DNA of 64,000 nucleotides from Sarcocystis neurona (taxonomy: Eukaryota > Apicomplexa > Conoidasida > Eucoccidiorida > Sarcocystidae). The translations under genes were made by a program, and so were the position numbers. Shown here piece after piece: positions 36,543 through 50,412 of the stretch (position 1 is the first letter of the stretch; each line of letters begins with the position of its first letter). The notes beneath the pieces are model-generated. The model did not search any database and was not told where the DNA came from. It was given only the letters and a program-made list of their open reading frames with translations. Location of the stretch: the NCBI GenBank assembly GCA_000727475.1, contig KL647291.1, positions 986,891 through 1,050,890 on the forward strand, read 5' to 3'.

Positions 36543-39500
36543 TCAAGCATTTGTGCCGTTGACTTTATCACAACCCGAATTAACAACGTAACAGCATGGG
36601 AAGACAGTCTTTCTTCTCCCTTGAGTCCGTACACGTGAGCAGATGAAAGTATAAATGAGCCTGTGTGAGCGCGTTTCATTGCTGTCTGCAGAGGTCTGGA
36701 GCACGTACGTACGTTACACATATATGCACGTATGTGTATGTACTTGTACATATATAGTTGTATCGGGATAACATATGTTTGTTCGTGTTACGCGATAAAG
36801 GTCGAACAAGAACACAATAGTCCCTATAGACGCAGGCACACATGCATATGTGAACCGATATGTTTATGTAGGTGGCCACTACAGAAATCTTTGCACCAGG
36901 AGCGAATAAGGGTAACCTTGATTAATATGAACATAGAAGTCAAGGTGCACTATAATTCTCAATCTGCACAGATGTGATAACGAACTTACCGAAGTAGTTG
37001 TAGAAATCATCAGAAATCTTCCCTGTGAAAAGCACCTTCTCGAGATACTCGCGGTGTAGATTCTGCTGCTGTGCAAGAACAGTATTGGTCTTTTTAACTT
37101 CTTCTTCTTTTGCCCGCCTCATTCGTAGTTGTTCTGCAAGCCCATGTGTCAGCACGAACAAAAGCGTTGATACTGGTGAAAGCGTAGTGGAATAGTTTGA
37201 AGACAGAAAAATTATGCTACTCTGTCCGCAACGGTGCGTAGACCACGGTTCTAGCGGGGTCGCAGTTGTATCCTAGCGTACTGAAGAAGATTCGTATGTT
37301 TTTCTAATCAGGATATTCACGTACAAGGCTGTTGTGGTCCGCGGAAGATTAAGACACACTGTTGTATACTAATACGTATATCTGTCTGTCTATGTGTCTC
37401 TCTCTATGAATACACACACATAAGTGGGTGCAATTCCTCGATCCACGTATGTAGAGATGTCTGAAACTTCACGTATATATACGTGCGTGTGAAGGGATAG
37501 TCATGATTAATCATATAGGAATGCTCAATGTTAGTGAAAGAATGTCTACAGGCCCCCTTCTCCGTCTGTCTGTCTTATCCCGTTTACCTATACCTATGGA
37601 AAAACTTATACGTGTACAAACAGGCGATCGTCTGTGTCTCTCCCAATATTTACGTGTACACGTACATATTTCCGGATGTACCGTCCATGTGTCTGCGTTT
37701 ACAAACATATACGAAACGCGGACATAGCTATTCATATGCCTTGCCCTAGTGACAGAAAGAAGCACAAACGAGGAATGGATCCCCTCCACTTCCATTCCGC
37801 TTTCCACATGAATTTTGAGTCTGGTCTGTAAAAGTGTGAAGTGAAAAACTAGTGGCTTGTCAAAGATTTGAGTGAAGCTTACCGCGGTGTAGCGCCACGG
37901 AGAGTTTCCTGTTCACTTCACCTTGTCTGAGATAGTAAAAAGGAAAAAATATTTGTTCGGAAACATTATCCCCAAGGAAAAGTGCTGGGTCAGCGGTTCT
38001 TGCACGCGTGTCTCTGCTCACAGAGAGTATACCATGAATATGTATACACGCATATATTTATATGTGTAAGTACGTCGATGCCTATTTCTACATATACATA
38101 TATATGTACAAATATATACATATATATATATATATGTGTATGTGAATTCAGGACATACAAAAGTGCCACTTTTCTTATCTACTTGTACGCTTCCATAGCT
38201 CTGCAGATTTATCCACATGTATAAGTAGAAAATTTCAGCTCGCGCTTCCGTTTGTCGCATTTGCTAGCAAGCGCGCTCATCACGGGTACACAAACGGAGA
38301 AACGCCTGAGTGAAGAGGTGTGCAGGCGTAGGCACAGGTGTACGCCCAAATGGATCTTTCAGTATACCGGTCCCAATCTCGTTCCGTTTTTGTCTCCATG
38401 TACTTCCTCTCCTGGGTTGTTTTCCACTGCTGGAGATTTCCGTTGATGATGTCCTGCTTTAGGGCTGGCTCCAAGCCTTTGAACCCATCGCGATTCTTCC
38501 CCATCACTACACAAAACAATCAAATGGGCCTGATACTTGATTCGTATGATCTAGAACACTAGCAGCACTATTAGCACGCAGTCATATTCGAGAGTTGCTG
38601 TGTGAAGTATCTGTGTACGTGCATATCCACATACGCGTGTATCTTTGTTTATCTGAACTCCACGTCCGTCCTGCGTACGTTGCGCTGAATACACGTCTAT
38701 ACGTCTCTGTTGTGGGTGTGATCGAATTCGCGCACGCGCACATTATCAACGACAAACAAGACTCCCTCATCTCCGTAGAAATCTGTTCCATCTGTAAAGG
38801 CACGTTCTAGAGCCTCACTTTAACGAGACAAAGAGAGTGTAGACATCTGTGTATGTGTATACGTCTACGTGTATTGTGTCATGGTAGGACAGCTTCAAGT
38901 GTACCGGTTGGCTTCTTGTGTGCCCACCCTCGCAGTCCTCAGGGGGAAAAAAGAGAATGTGCGTTGTGTGTGTGTACTAGGAGATACACGTGCAGACGTA
39001 CACGCGACGGATATGTGCGCCGGAACACGTTAAGGACTACAGCCACACACACGCACGTGTAAACATACGGAAACTGGGAACTCTTTCATGCATGCTTAAC
39101 TATAGTGCACAGCTACATTCGGCAGAGAAATGTAAATTCAATTTACAGTCCTGTATGCATGCACATGTGTATTTGTATAGACGCCAACTCACGAGATGGA
39201 ATTTTACTCCCAGTGGACCGCTGCTGTGTGCAGCACCACTTCGTATGGTGTTAGCAGCTATGGGCGCTTCTTCATGGTAAAGTGGAGACATGAGAATGCA
39301 TACGTACCCAATTATGTATATATATATATGTACACGAAAATGTAAGTCTGTATTTTCTTGCCTTTTATCTCGACGTGTTGGTGCGAGGGCGACTGTCGAT
39401 CAATTTTCTACATGTAGCGACCTGTGCATATATTTATTTCTAGCGGAATGCGTGCACGTGTGCCAGATGGGTTTCTCTGTGGATCTGTGTGGCATCTGCG

Positions 39501-42500
39501 CGCTTCTCTTGGGACGTCAACCCGATGCAAGGTAAAGGGCAACGTATTTGATGGTAAAGACATTGCAGGATCTCTTCCGTGTAAGGACGTGGACTCAGAC
39601 GTGTATAAATGGGTGTATGTTGACACGTTCCTACAAGGCTAATGGGCAGCGTACAGCCCACGTGCACATATGGATACCACATTACCAACGGAAGAAAGTA
39701 TGCGTATTTCTGTGTGTGCACAGACTGGCGGAAATCCGACGAAAAGTGAACTGACGCAATTTAATTAACTCAATGTGTGCAGTCAGATAGGCACAATTTA
39801 GCTGCAGGACTCCCCACGTCCCGCCTTTACTGCATGGGAGGAACTGTGGAAACACGCGATTCACCGGACTTCCGGTTCGGGCGTCTTGACGTAGCCGTTA
39901 AGGCTAAGTGTTCTCTGTAGACGGCATTGTGCGAGCGGCACAGAAGTGGCCGAGAAAAAATCTGTCGTCTCCTACACAGCTCTGTCAACAGGTAGTGGTG
40001 AAACAGTTTTAGAAGGGGGGGCGAGTTTTCCTCTGTTACTATTTCTTTGACTTTCTTCTAGTTTCATTCCTGCTCATCAATGAACACAAAAGGGAGGAGC
40101 GGGCGAAGTGGTGGTGCCAGTTTCCTCCCTTCGCACTGTGCATTTTAACCCCTTAAGGCGTAAAAGTACACAGGCGGATGGCTCTATACCTCCGCTTTTC
40201 ATCAGCGGACAAGTCGGGTCGTACGCTTGGTCGTCCTTGATCAGATCCGTTCTTCCTTCCGTCAGCAGAAGTGACTGCATATAAAGCCACCAAACCAGCG
40301 GGCACGTGTGCAGCAATTGTGTTGCACATTTTTGAATGCTTAGTTCGTGCATTTGTAGACGAATGCCCGGTAGAGTCAACTGCGTTCCGTTTTGTTGTGG
40401 CAGCGCCGATCGTACGGACACCTCGATATATGTATGCGTTAGAGAGGCGCCACACATCTGTACGTATACGTGCGTGAACGTGACAGCAGGTCACAAGGCG
40501 TATGTACGTGTATGTGTATCGACGGTGGCGCGAACGTACGGAGAAAGTATACGTCTGTGAAAGCGCATACCTGTATTTACAAATATATATTTTTGTATGC
40601 ACCTCTGCACCTCTCTGCATGTGTGTATGCTGGTGTATACATCAGGTCGTAGTCACGTATGCGCCCCACCTTCATAGGTACGTATCTGTGTGTGGAATTC
40701 ACCGCAGCAGTGCACCTTTTATCAGTAGACAGATCAACGCATATACAGGGGGCCGTGTGAAGTAACTCATGCTCAAACGGTGATGTCATCGGGTATTCTT
40801 TAGTCCGAAGAAAGACCCTGTTTTCAGATCAATTTTGACAACTTCGATTAGCAGTAGACGCTTGCCAGACTCTCTCTCGAACTCAGTCCAGACACACGTC
40901 TGTGGTGTAAAAATACCTCGCGCCGTCTTCGCTACTCATAGACATATATACGTATATATGTACAGTTCCGTGTGGGTTCACGTAAATGCATGTAGGTGTT
41001 TTCCACATATATGTATATATATATACATACCTATATATGCAAATCTCTCTATGAACATCTATTTGTGTGCTTTTGTGTAGCTGTAAATGCATAAATCTAT
41101 GAGTACAATGATATATACGTGTAAGTGCTTCTACATCTGTACGTATATATAATTCTAGAGCCTAAACTTGAAGACGTGTAAAATTTTTAGTGCGTAGGCT
41201 TGCCTGTGTATGTTTACAGATGCTAACGCTTACGTGGAGATTTTTAGAGACCTCTTGCTGCTTGAGGAGCTCATCACGACGACGATTTTCTTCTTCTCTC
41301 TGCGCACGCTGCGCTGCCTGATAGGAAGCGCAGCCGCCACCGACGTCTAATGTCAACATAGAGGTGGCAGCAGCAGGCCCCCCGAGTACCCGTATATGTG
41401 CGTGGAACATCCTAGTATATAGTAAATTCGTGAGAACACACATCTATGTATATATGTATATATATAGATGAAAACATCTTTTCGCATGTACGTGAATATA
41501 TGATGCAGCACACTTCTCTATGAAGACGTACACGCATACGCAGGACGCCAGACAGCACACTCTTTGAAAAAGTAGCTTGACAGTATAGATGTACACATAT
41601 AATGGAACAACGTACGCGCACACATATATATATATATACATACATACATACATACAATGCGTACGCGAACATACATATATATAGCGAAGTAGAACAAGAA
41701 ACTACAAAGCGCACAGACAGGTACATTTTCTCAAGTTTACTTGCACATCATAAGTTACTGTTACCACGTTGAGGCGAAAGCGCAACGCCAGAGTGATGTT
41801 ATTTCTAGGTGTTCACCAGTCTCCACCCGTAGGCAGACACTCTGTAAGCATCTGTGTCTCCCTTCGCGCGCAAGAGCTGGTGAGGCGGAAGGACTCCATA
41901 GAGAGGAAACGAACCTTACGCACGTAAATGTACAAAAAAATGGTGTGAGAAGCCCACGCGCATATTCGTGTACACGTTTCTCTGTGCAAACTCAACTACT
42001 TTCATACGCGTACTCTTGCTCAGTACATGGAGTGGGGGGGAAGTCCGCGCATCGCAAGAAGCTGGGTAATGTCTAGAATCCGGCGCAAGTGCCTGACGAT
42101 GGTCGTCTGGTACCGAGACATCGATACATACACGCCTAAACGTGCGTCCACATGTATATATCTATGTACGCAGATATGTACGGAGACACGGATATCTGTT
42201 AAGGGAAAGCATGTTTAGGGCAGGCTTTGCACGATGGGGGATATTACACCGGTGCTCTTCCCTAGTGGTTTTGCCCGCAATACTAGAAAAAGTCTATGTG
42301 TATTTTTGATGAGTGTATCTCCGACATATATGAATTCACCCCTCCACAAGCGTTTGCGCACGGATATTTGGTCCGATGGCACAGTGTCCTCAACATGTGT
42401 TCACATATCTTAATGTACAGGTCTGTGCTTACGTAGCGCGAGACTATGGCGACACAAACATCTCTATACCGTGTGAAACACATGAAAATCAAGAGTCGTG

Positions 42501-45500
42501 AAAGCCTACTCGTTCCTTCTCTTCAAGGTCAATATCCATTTCTTCCTCCCTTGGTACTTTTGTACTACTTATTCGTACGTTTAGTTGAACATCTGCCCCA
42601 CGTTGTATCTAACGAGACCAGTTTCTCCTCTAGAAAGACCACCCATACCGCGGGGCCGCATGCAATGGACTTCTGTGTCGATCTGCACACTCGCAAAGAC
42701 TTATTTAACCTCGTACCAAAACTTTGTTTGTTTTCGCCGCTTCTTGCTCCTGTTCCTTTAAATTGAGACGCTGAAATGGGAGAGAAGAAGCCACATCCGA
42801 AGGTACCACTTCGGCGTGTGCGTTAATTTTGATGTGCGTGATTGAAACGGAGAATGAGATTGTTAAAATTCGCTGCGAAGTCGGTTTGCGTAAAAGTGGG
42901 TTTGCGTGTTTGTTCAACTTTTGAAGTCGAGAGCTGTTCACAGCTCTTTCTATGAAACGTAGTTGCTTCTGCCCTCCTCAGAAAATTTGGGGATGTTTTC
43001 CTAGCACAGACTTCCGGAAAAAAGTAGTACGGACGTGTGCTTTCGTCTGGCAGGGTCGTTGCTCGAGTATGCGCGTCGGTGAATGGGTATGTACCTTCAC
43101 ACAAGCTTACCAGATAAAATTTTACTTCCGTCAATGCTTCTTCTCTGGGTCGGCGTACAGACGTACTCTCATGCACATTACTATTTGATACGCATACGTG
43201 CGACATTCATTCATGTACGAGAATGTGGAGATAATCACTACCTGTAGATGTGCACGCATAGTTTGACCACTCCTGAATACTTCTGTTCCTTAACAGAGGT
43301 GTCGACGGGCACAGCGTTAATGTTCCTTAATGCAGGAAGGAGAGAAAAAGAACATAGGCGTCTCTGTGAACTTGCCGGGAGAGTTCCTACCATGCCCGCC
43401 TGGTAGAACTAGCAAAGGCTGACGCGTACTAATTTTCGCCTATGACTGTTAGCACGCACGGGGGACACCGAAGAATTCAAGACAAAGTCGGAAGAATCCT
43501 TACAAAGACCGTATGTGTTTCTTGGTATCACCGTAGCCGATTGTTGCCACAAAATAGCACGAGAAATTTCATGCTGCTTACACGCACGCGGAGTCCAACA
43601 CATGTTCTGGCGCTGAAAATGAGGTCCTGATCACGCACGTCTACATGCGCAGCGGAACTGTGACGCTGATGAAGACTGCTTATTGACGTATACTTCTTTA
43701 GATACAATTCTGTATCTCTGTCTCTGTCTCTGTCTCTGCCACTCTCTCCGTCGCTCTGTCTCTCTCTGTCTCTCTCTCTCTCTATATATATATATGCACA
43801 TATATACATACGTGCGCTCGTGTACGGTGTGCACATACAAAAACGTTAGCTGTATGCAATTACATGTATACACACATACGTAAACCTCAGATCAGTTCTG
43901 GAGTTGTTCCCGTTTCACGTATGTTTACGTCCGCGTGAATGAGCACCGGCTGTCGTCAAAACACTGTTCGGTGGAAGTTACGTACCACAGCTGCACGAAG
44001 CATGCAAATATCTGCAGAACGGGTATCAACCCGCGGCGCACGTATGTGTTCAGCTGCAGAATGAATTTTATAGGGACTACACATGAGTAGGTACTTTCCG
44101 ACGTAGACGCGTACGCGTATATGCCACCCACGTAGCTCTACGCCTACCCTAGGTATCCTTGTTGATAACGCATATACAGGTGCGTAGACGACTACGCGAA
44201 GATTTCGCTGCTGCTGTCTCCTCATTCGGAGGAGAAGCCGACTGTTAACGAGTGTCTTGTGGCGAGTGGCAACGTACCCGTTGTGCTTCAAGTCCCTGTG
44301 CCAGTTCACTCATGCGCATCGCTTGTTCGTCGTAGAGGCTGCGTTCAGGTAGCGTACGCAGAATTATTTACTTTGCCATAAGAATGAAATTCCAGGAATA
44401 CGGACAGGTTCGAATGCATTCTTATTGAGTACTTAAATAGACCAACATGCCGGAGGTAGAGTGCAGCTATGCTACAATACAGGTAGTGGTCTCGGAGCCC
44501 CATGAAAGGCAGCGCGAATTGTAGGGTAGGCCGACGGAAGATATACACTCTCGATCCGTACGCGGTTGCGTGCCCCTGACATAGACAAAAGAAACTGATG
44601 TGCGGCCAGGACTTCCTGTGTCCCTCTCTGTTCACGGCAATATATACGAATATACATACATCCCTATTTATATCTACTGACCTCCACGTGTGTAGACGCA
44701 CGTGCAGCTACTTTCTTTACCTGGGTGTTCGCTTGCATAACTCGTGTGGAGATTACAAGCATGTGAGTACATGTATACTAGCTGACCATACAAGAACAAC
44801 CACACAAGTGCGTCACTCTATACGTATACGAATACACGTAACTAGGAGATGTTGTCGGTGTCTGCCCGCAAGTTAGATATAGATGCCTCGCATGCATATG
44901 ACTGCCTGCAGAGATTCATACATATGTGTATACATATATATATATATATATGTACACCTATACGGCCGTACTGGTACTCGGAACTCACACAACAAAACAG
45001 GTTTAACGGGAGGGCTCACGCGTAAGGGCTACGGAGCGAGACAAACCGTGCAAAAGGTGTAGACGCATACGCAGGGAGACACCGAGATCAAGTCCTACCA
45101 AAAAGGTACGGACACAGAAGCGGTATCACGGACGCACAAAAAGAGCAGAAAGCCGCATAGTTTCGAATTTACCAGTAGCAAGAACGCCAGTGGACCAGGA
45201 TATACGTGGAGAACGTTGTCGTGTCTACCGCCTACAGTTGCTGCTCTTTTTCCATCTGCTTCGCAAGCTCAAGACCGAATTGCTGCTCGTCAGCCCACTG
45301 GCGCTGCTGCTGGCGCTGCAGCTTTATCCGTTCTTTATACCCGTTGTCTTCTCCATCCAGTCGCAACAAAGAGCTTATCGGAGCATTGTCTCCAGTCTGC
45401 GTGGACACATTGCTCTTTGCTCTACATGCATGACCGTGCCGGCACAAATACATATATTCGTGCGCCCGTTACAGTGTCGACGTGTCTATGCAGCCGTGGA

Positions 45501-48500
45501 ATCACGACATGCGTACACGTTTATCCACACTTCGAAGGTCAGGTTTGAGGTGGGTATACAGAAAGCACGTAGTACTGTTTGACAAATAGACAGAGGTGCA
45601 TTCTCGAAAGCGTAGGTCGTTCGGCATTGCTGAGATGGTGTGGCGCACTAGCGCCACTCCTCCTAGCGATACACATAATTCACGTCGCATACGTATATAC
45701 ATTATGTATGGATATATATGTGCCTTTTTCCACGTGTGCACACGTTGCAAAGTGAAAATGCCGCGCTTTGCTGTGATCTCGAAGTCGTGCATCAATTGAC
45801 CCTATCACGCGCGTGTCAGCGGATTTCACCGCTGATTGCAGGAGGCCTGCGTAGGTGGCCGATTAAAAACCGTGTGTTGCCAGTCCCCAAGTAATGCCTG
45901 TCCTCCCTGTACCCCAGAGTGGTGTGTCAGTTTGCCGGTGTCAGCTGGGTTGCACAAGCCGTTGTGTACGGATCTACGTATTAATCCATATGCAGATCCA
46001 TACAGATGTGCGTGCTTGAACACATGTAAGTACAAATGCAAATGCGGTTCCGCACCATCAAACACGCCATGTTTTCTGGCAATTGTGCAGACAAACCCGC
46101 GAGCTCCTGCAGGCGGGCTCCTTCTAATTCCAGATTAACGCATTTGTGTTTGTGAGTATGAAGGTGAACTCGCTGTCACACCGCTACGTTGTAGGACAGG
46201 AGAAACTAATTCTTTTTGAAAAAAAAGTACACCTGCGCAGGGTGTGTTTTGTCGCACTGAATATACGGCGTCGGACACCACAGAGGAACAGACACAACGA
46301 CAACCACACACGTGTGTGTATATTTCCTTACACGTGTATACCCGTACGTACATATAGACGTAAATGCGCCCATTCCCTCCTCCTCACACACGTATATTCC
46401 ATACATTCCTTTCCTCTGCAAACAAACGTGAAAAACCCCTAAATTACAGTGAATGCGCAGAAAGACTCATTCATAGTAAAGAGTATGCATCATCAAAATT
46501 GGTCAAGTGATCTACGTGCATGTGTACAGGTAGAGAGGACAGTGATTGCTTTGCCGTCGAGTGGCATCTACATAAGTGTACAGATATCAAGGTTTATGCA
46601 CCTGTTAGAGAATACACAGGAGCATAAGTGTTGGTGCTGTGGATAGAAGTACCACCGCACACCAAGACGCTTAATAGAAGGTATTCGGATTACGTGGGAG
46701 ATGGTCGCGTGCCGCAGACGCTCGTGACCCACTTGTTTTCCTGATGTCTCGTCTTCGCGGTTGCGGGAGTTCTGCTCTTTTCTGCTGGCTTGACTGCAGT
46801 TACATCGGAAACAAGTTTGCCACTACGGGGTAGAGAAGTGATTGCAAATTCAACACGCGCTCGTCATGACTCTCTGTGAGGTGCCCCTGTGTGAGCTCGT
46901 ATGCTTGTTTAGGCACCAGTGTAGTTCTGCGTGTCTCTCACTTTAATCTGTGTGGGTGTGTGTGCGCAGGTGTGCACGTATATATAATGGGTGTGCCCAC
47001 GCAGTTGAAATTATCAGAGCATTTCTACCTGTACACGCCCACGTAGCTACGTAAGGTTTGTGCAGTTCTCTGCGGGTGCCTGCAAGTGTTTCCATGAAAG
47101 TGTGCCTGTGCGCAATTACGTTGAGTCAAGCGCATATGCATGACCGTCTGACGCTTTTATGGCACTGGCTTTGTAGTGTCGCTTGCGGACCTTGCTTGAC
47201 ACGCGCAACACAGTTACGGTGCAGCTCGTTGTATCGACCTGTAGATCTGCACGAATACGTATACGAGTCATTCAAGAACCCGCAACAGTGTCTGCTTTGA
47301 TGCTCTTTCCAGTATGTGCCTGCAAGAGCTCGTCTGTACCACTCAAAGTTTGTTTGGGGATCTGGACAATTACACGGCATGGACGGCTCCTGGAAGCATA
47401 CGCACGCGTGCGTCTGAGGTGATCTTTCAATATCTCTGTGGCTCGGTCGCGGAGTTTACATCTAAAGCATTTGTACACAAAAGTGAACATTTCTGTGGCA
47501 TTGCAAAGATGGTTAGTCAATACATCAGCACACCTATCCGTCGACATGCAGAGATCTCATCCCCTTTCGAGATATGTTCCTCTCCAACTGCGCAGAGATG
47601 CAGCTGCAAGGGCGTTCACGAGAACAGACACTAAAGACACACGGAATTTTCAGTACTGGTTCAGTATACACGCACCTTAGATACTGAAGGTTGAAATCCT
47701 TCAGGGCTTTTTCTCTTTCAAAGCGCATCCGCTGGGCCTCTCGTGCCTGCAGAGTCAGCATGCTGCTGTAGTATAACATCTGCTGCTCTGGTGGCAGCAG
47801 CACGAGGACAGCAGCACAACAACAGCAACAAGGTATCAGCATTAACAGAGCGGATTTGAGTCCAACGTTGGCAGTGGTGTTCAAAGCAGTTTCTTACACG
47901 CATGTCTACACAGACTTTGTGTACTCGAGTATGCCCCTGACTCGGGCCGTCTATAGTAGCCTCTAACACACAAAGAAAGTACAGCGGGTTGCTGCCGCCT
48001 CTGTTTTGAAGGCAGTCGCAACTGTCATGTGTACCGCTGTGTGCAACAGGTGCAGCGGCACCGCTCCGAATTACAATTGTGCAACTCTTCTACCTGTAAT
48101 CTGTGTTTGCGTGTGCACGATGCACTGGATGCCGCATGCGTGAAGAAGGACCTATTTACCCACACAGCAAGTGCAGACTTCTCGACAGACGTGCCTTCGC
48201 AGACCAAAAACTTCTTTTCCTGCACAAAGATATCTATACATATATATATATGTAGACAGATAGAGATGTATAGATCTATATACCTACGCCAAGAGTGTGA
48301 CCCGTGGCACGCGCAGACTGCCTAGCTCGTACAGAACCGTGCTAGCGTACACAGGTATACAAAAGAACACCTGCGTATACAAGTGTATGCTCTATCAAGC
48401 TATAATTCCCAACATCTGCGCACGTCTACCTCTCAGTCCATAAATGTTTACGTGTATACATGCAGCCGCAGACATTGTTACCTGCCTGCATCTGCTCGAT

Positions 48501-49932
48501 TTGTCCTTTTCTCTCTCTTTCAGCTCTCTCCTGTACTTGTGCATCCAACGCTGCTTTGTCGACTCCCATGATGCGTGTCTTGGGGTCAAAAATTCGCTTC
48601 TTCCTCTCCGCCTCGAACTCTCTGCAGTCAGGTCAGACGGTTTACCGCATTTTGGCACTCGAGTTTGTGACAGGGAGCTTTATCAGGTTCTACGTGAGGG
48701 AATGCCTCGCATTCCTTTCACAGCTGTTGCAACGTTATGGACGCCGACAGCGTTTGCACGCTGCACATTTTGTCTTAGAATCGCCCGATGCAAGGCTACT
48801 TGCACGGATTATGGGGAACAACAAGTATCACTGTTTGGTCACGTTGGATGGTGCTTGCAGTTGTCACCACCGAAAGCATTGAGCGATTTAGCAGACGACA
48901 GCAGGAAGTACTCTAGACTGCGACGCAGCACTCACATCATGGAGAAGACTACGTCGCCACATATCTGTTGATCTCTTCATCGGTGCAGCTGTAAAGTGTT
49001 GTGGTGTACGTTATTTTCAATCTTTTCGTTGTGAGAATAAAAGGAGAGACCATCCCGTTGCACTGCGTTTGAACTGTGGCAAGCCTGCTGGTTTCGTGCA
49101 CAATGGGCATGCATCTCAAGAAATGGACGTGTGTACATATGCGTGTGCACTCGTACGTTCATAGCGCACAAGAAAAAACTGCTGTTTTAACCGAATAGTA
49201 GGACCATCACCACTGGTAATGTAGAGCGAAAGGCCTTGTTGCTCCACACATGCACACGCGAAGCAAATACTGCACCTGCATATCTCCGTTTCTCCCGCAG
49301 GCTATCCAACTCTTGGGTAAATCTGTGACGTGCACCTGTCGAATTCTACGCAACGTTGCGCGAATGTTCTCCGACGGATAATCCTGCGCATGCGTGCCTC
49401 CGATTCTACCACTGGCTGCGCTAAATTGCAACTTCAATGTTACGTGGACCTCTTCGTTTGTACACAACGTCTATGTTAGTTCACGCCCACACATGTAGTG
49501 CACACATAATACACGTTTAGAGCAATGGGAGCAAAACTTTCTACGCAACTGCCGACCGAGGAGCGTGTCACCGTATTCAGACAGGCGGGCGCGTCCCATT
49601 CTGCGTTGCGGGTTTTGCATCCATCGGCGCAGAAGCGCCATCAATGCTTACCTATATGGAGAGGAAAGAGAGCTCTTGAGACTATCTGAAGAAATATTTG
49701 TCCTCAAACATATGTGTGTGTGCCTGGTCTGCGGGAGTGTGGCGATAGTTCCTCTTATACGCAACGCAGCCGAGTAGAGTTCCGGGCAGTGGGACAGGGG
49801 TGCTGCACCTGTTGCTGGTCGCAAGCTAGAAGTTTGTATTTCGTATGTCGTTGGACCTTACCTCTTCTTCTGAATTTTTAGCTGCATCAGCGTGTCTGGA
49901 TCGAGCTTCGGAGACGTGGTTGCACCTTGCAT
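36543..49932 (-). CDS. RIB43A-family microtubule protein (RIBC2-like), at least 14 exons
   Basis: RIB43A proteins are coiled-coil components inside axonemal doublet microtubules; in Coccidia the flagellated microgamete is the likely site. Exons: 49932-49862, 49322-49276, 48619-48482, 47787-47676, 46793-46694, 45396-45236, 44338-44278, 42770-42717, 41317-41234, about 39269-39193, 38495-38368, 37927-37884, 37133-36990, and a possible last exon 36685-36543. The family signature KKRIFDPKTRIMGVDKAAL is in exon 3 (Ile49-Asp60 contain RIF and GVD). Others are GDNAPISSLLRLDGEDN and KERIKLQRQQQRQW (exon 6), GFKGLEPALKQ with TERDWDR (exon 11) and LHREYLEKVLFTGKISDDFY (exon 13). Phases agree except between the exons ending at 41234 and starting at 39269, where one short exon is missing. 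The acceptor at 38495 and the last exon are the least certain; without splicing at 36990 the frame stops at 36940. Expected length is about 455 residues plus the missing exon. Confidence 0.88.
47788..47840 (-). repeat. CTG-rich tract next to the RIB43A exon 4 acceptor
   Basis: On the sense (minus) strand, TTGCTGTTGTTGTGCTGCTG and further CTG units run up to the CCACCAG acceptor of exon 4. This is the same arrangement as in several PGAM introns. Confidence 0.7.
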
Positions 49933-50226
49933 GTAAGACGGAGATACTGGAGACAACCCCGCCTCCGCAGGGTTCACAACCCTCCTTCCTCCTACGACGC
50001 TACACATGTTGTTAAAAGTAGTCGAGAAGAACGCAGCAACGCAGCACTTCTCTAGGTCTGCGATCTTTCCTTCTGAAGGAGAGCACAGCGAAATTCTTCA
50101 CTTCCGTTTTCCGCTGCACGGGATTGGGACTGCTTTGAGTCTGCAGAACTGAAAACCCCTAGATCTTACAGCGTATCCAGGCTAAGAAAGTGAAGTTTTT
50201 AGCGATTACACGAATCGATGCAGTGT
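49933..50226. other. RIB43A 5' flank
   Basis: This lies between the RIB43A start and the stop of an exon-like minus-strand segment at 50227. No distinct regulatory motif is seen. If both genes are real, their spacing is only about 290 bp in the same orientation. Confidence 0.4.
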
Positions 50227-50412
50227 TCAGAGCTCGCTTATGCGATTGCGTGCGGCATATTGCAGGAGTAAGACACAGGCTACGAAAGTTGTCCCGAACA
50301 AGAAATAACGCTGGAGGATGGTGAACAGAAAAGCCACCCCAATAATGAAGTAAATAGCAAGAAGCAAGGACTGATTCGAAGGACACAGGCGTTCGCGTGT
50401 GGGGGATAACAA
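50227..50412 (-). CDS. Exon-like segment encoding a hydrophobic membrane stretch
   Basis: A minus-strand frame reads PTRERLCPSNQ, then the hydrophobic segment LLLAIYFIIGVAFLFTILQ, then YFLFGTTFVACVLLLQYAA and RNRISEL with a stop. Two potential transmembrane helices are separated by a short loop. It is protein-like, but no family is assigned and its upstream exons are not identified. It could be the 3' end of a small membrane-protein gene whose other exons lie among the weak candidates further right. Confidence 0.3.
   Translation of the reverse strand: MLSPTRERLCPSNQSLLLAIYFIIGVAFLFTILQRYFLFGTTFVACVLLLQYAARNRISEL

Noticed and set aside
39803..40866. Two candidates for the missing short RIB43A exon (near 39.8 kb and near 40.83 kb, the latter reading IEVVKIDLKT)
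   Set aside because: The first has the right phases but a weak GTCAGT donor and poor family match. The second matches the family better but lacks a donor in the required phase.
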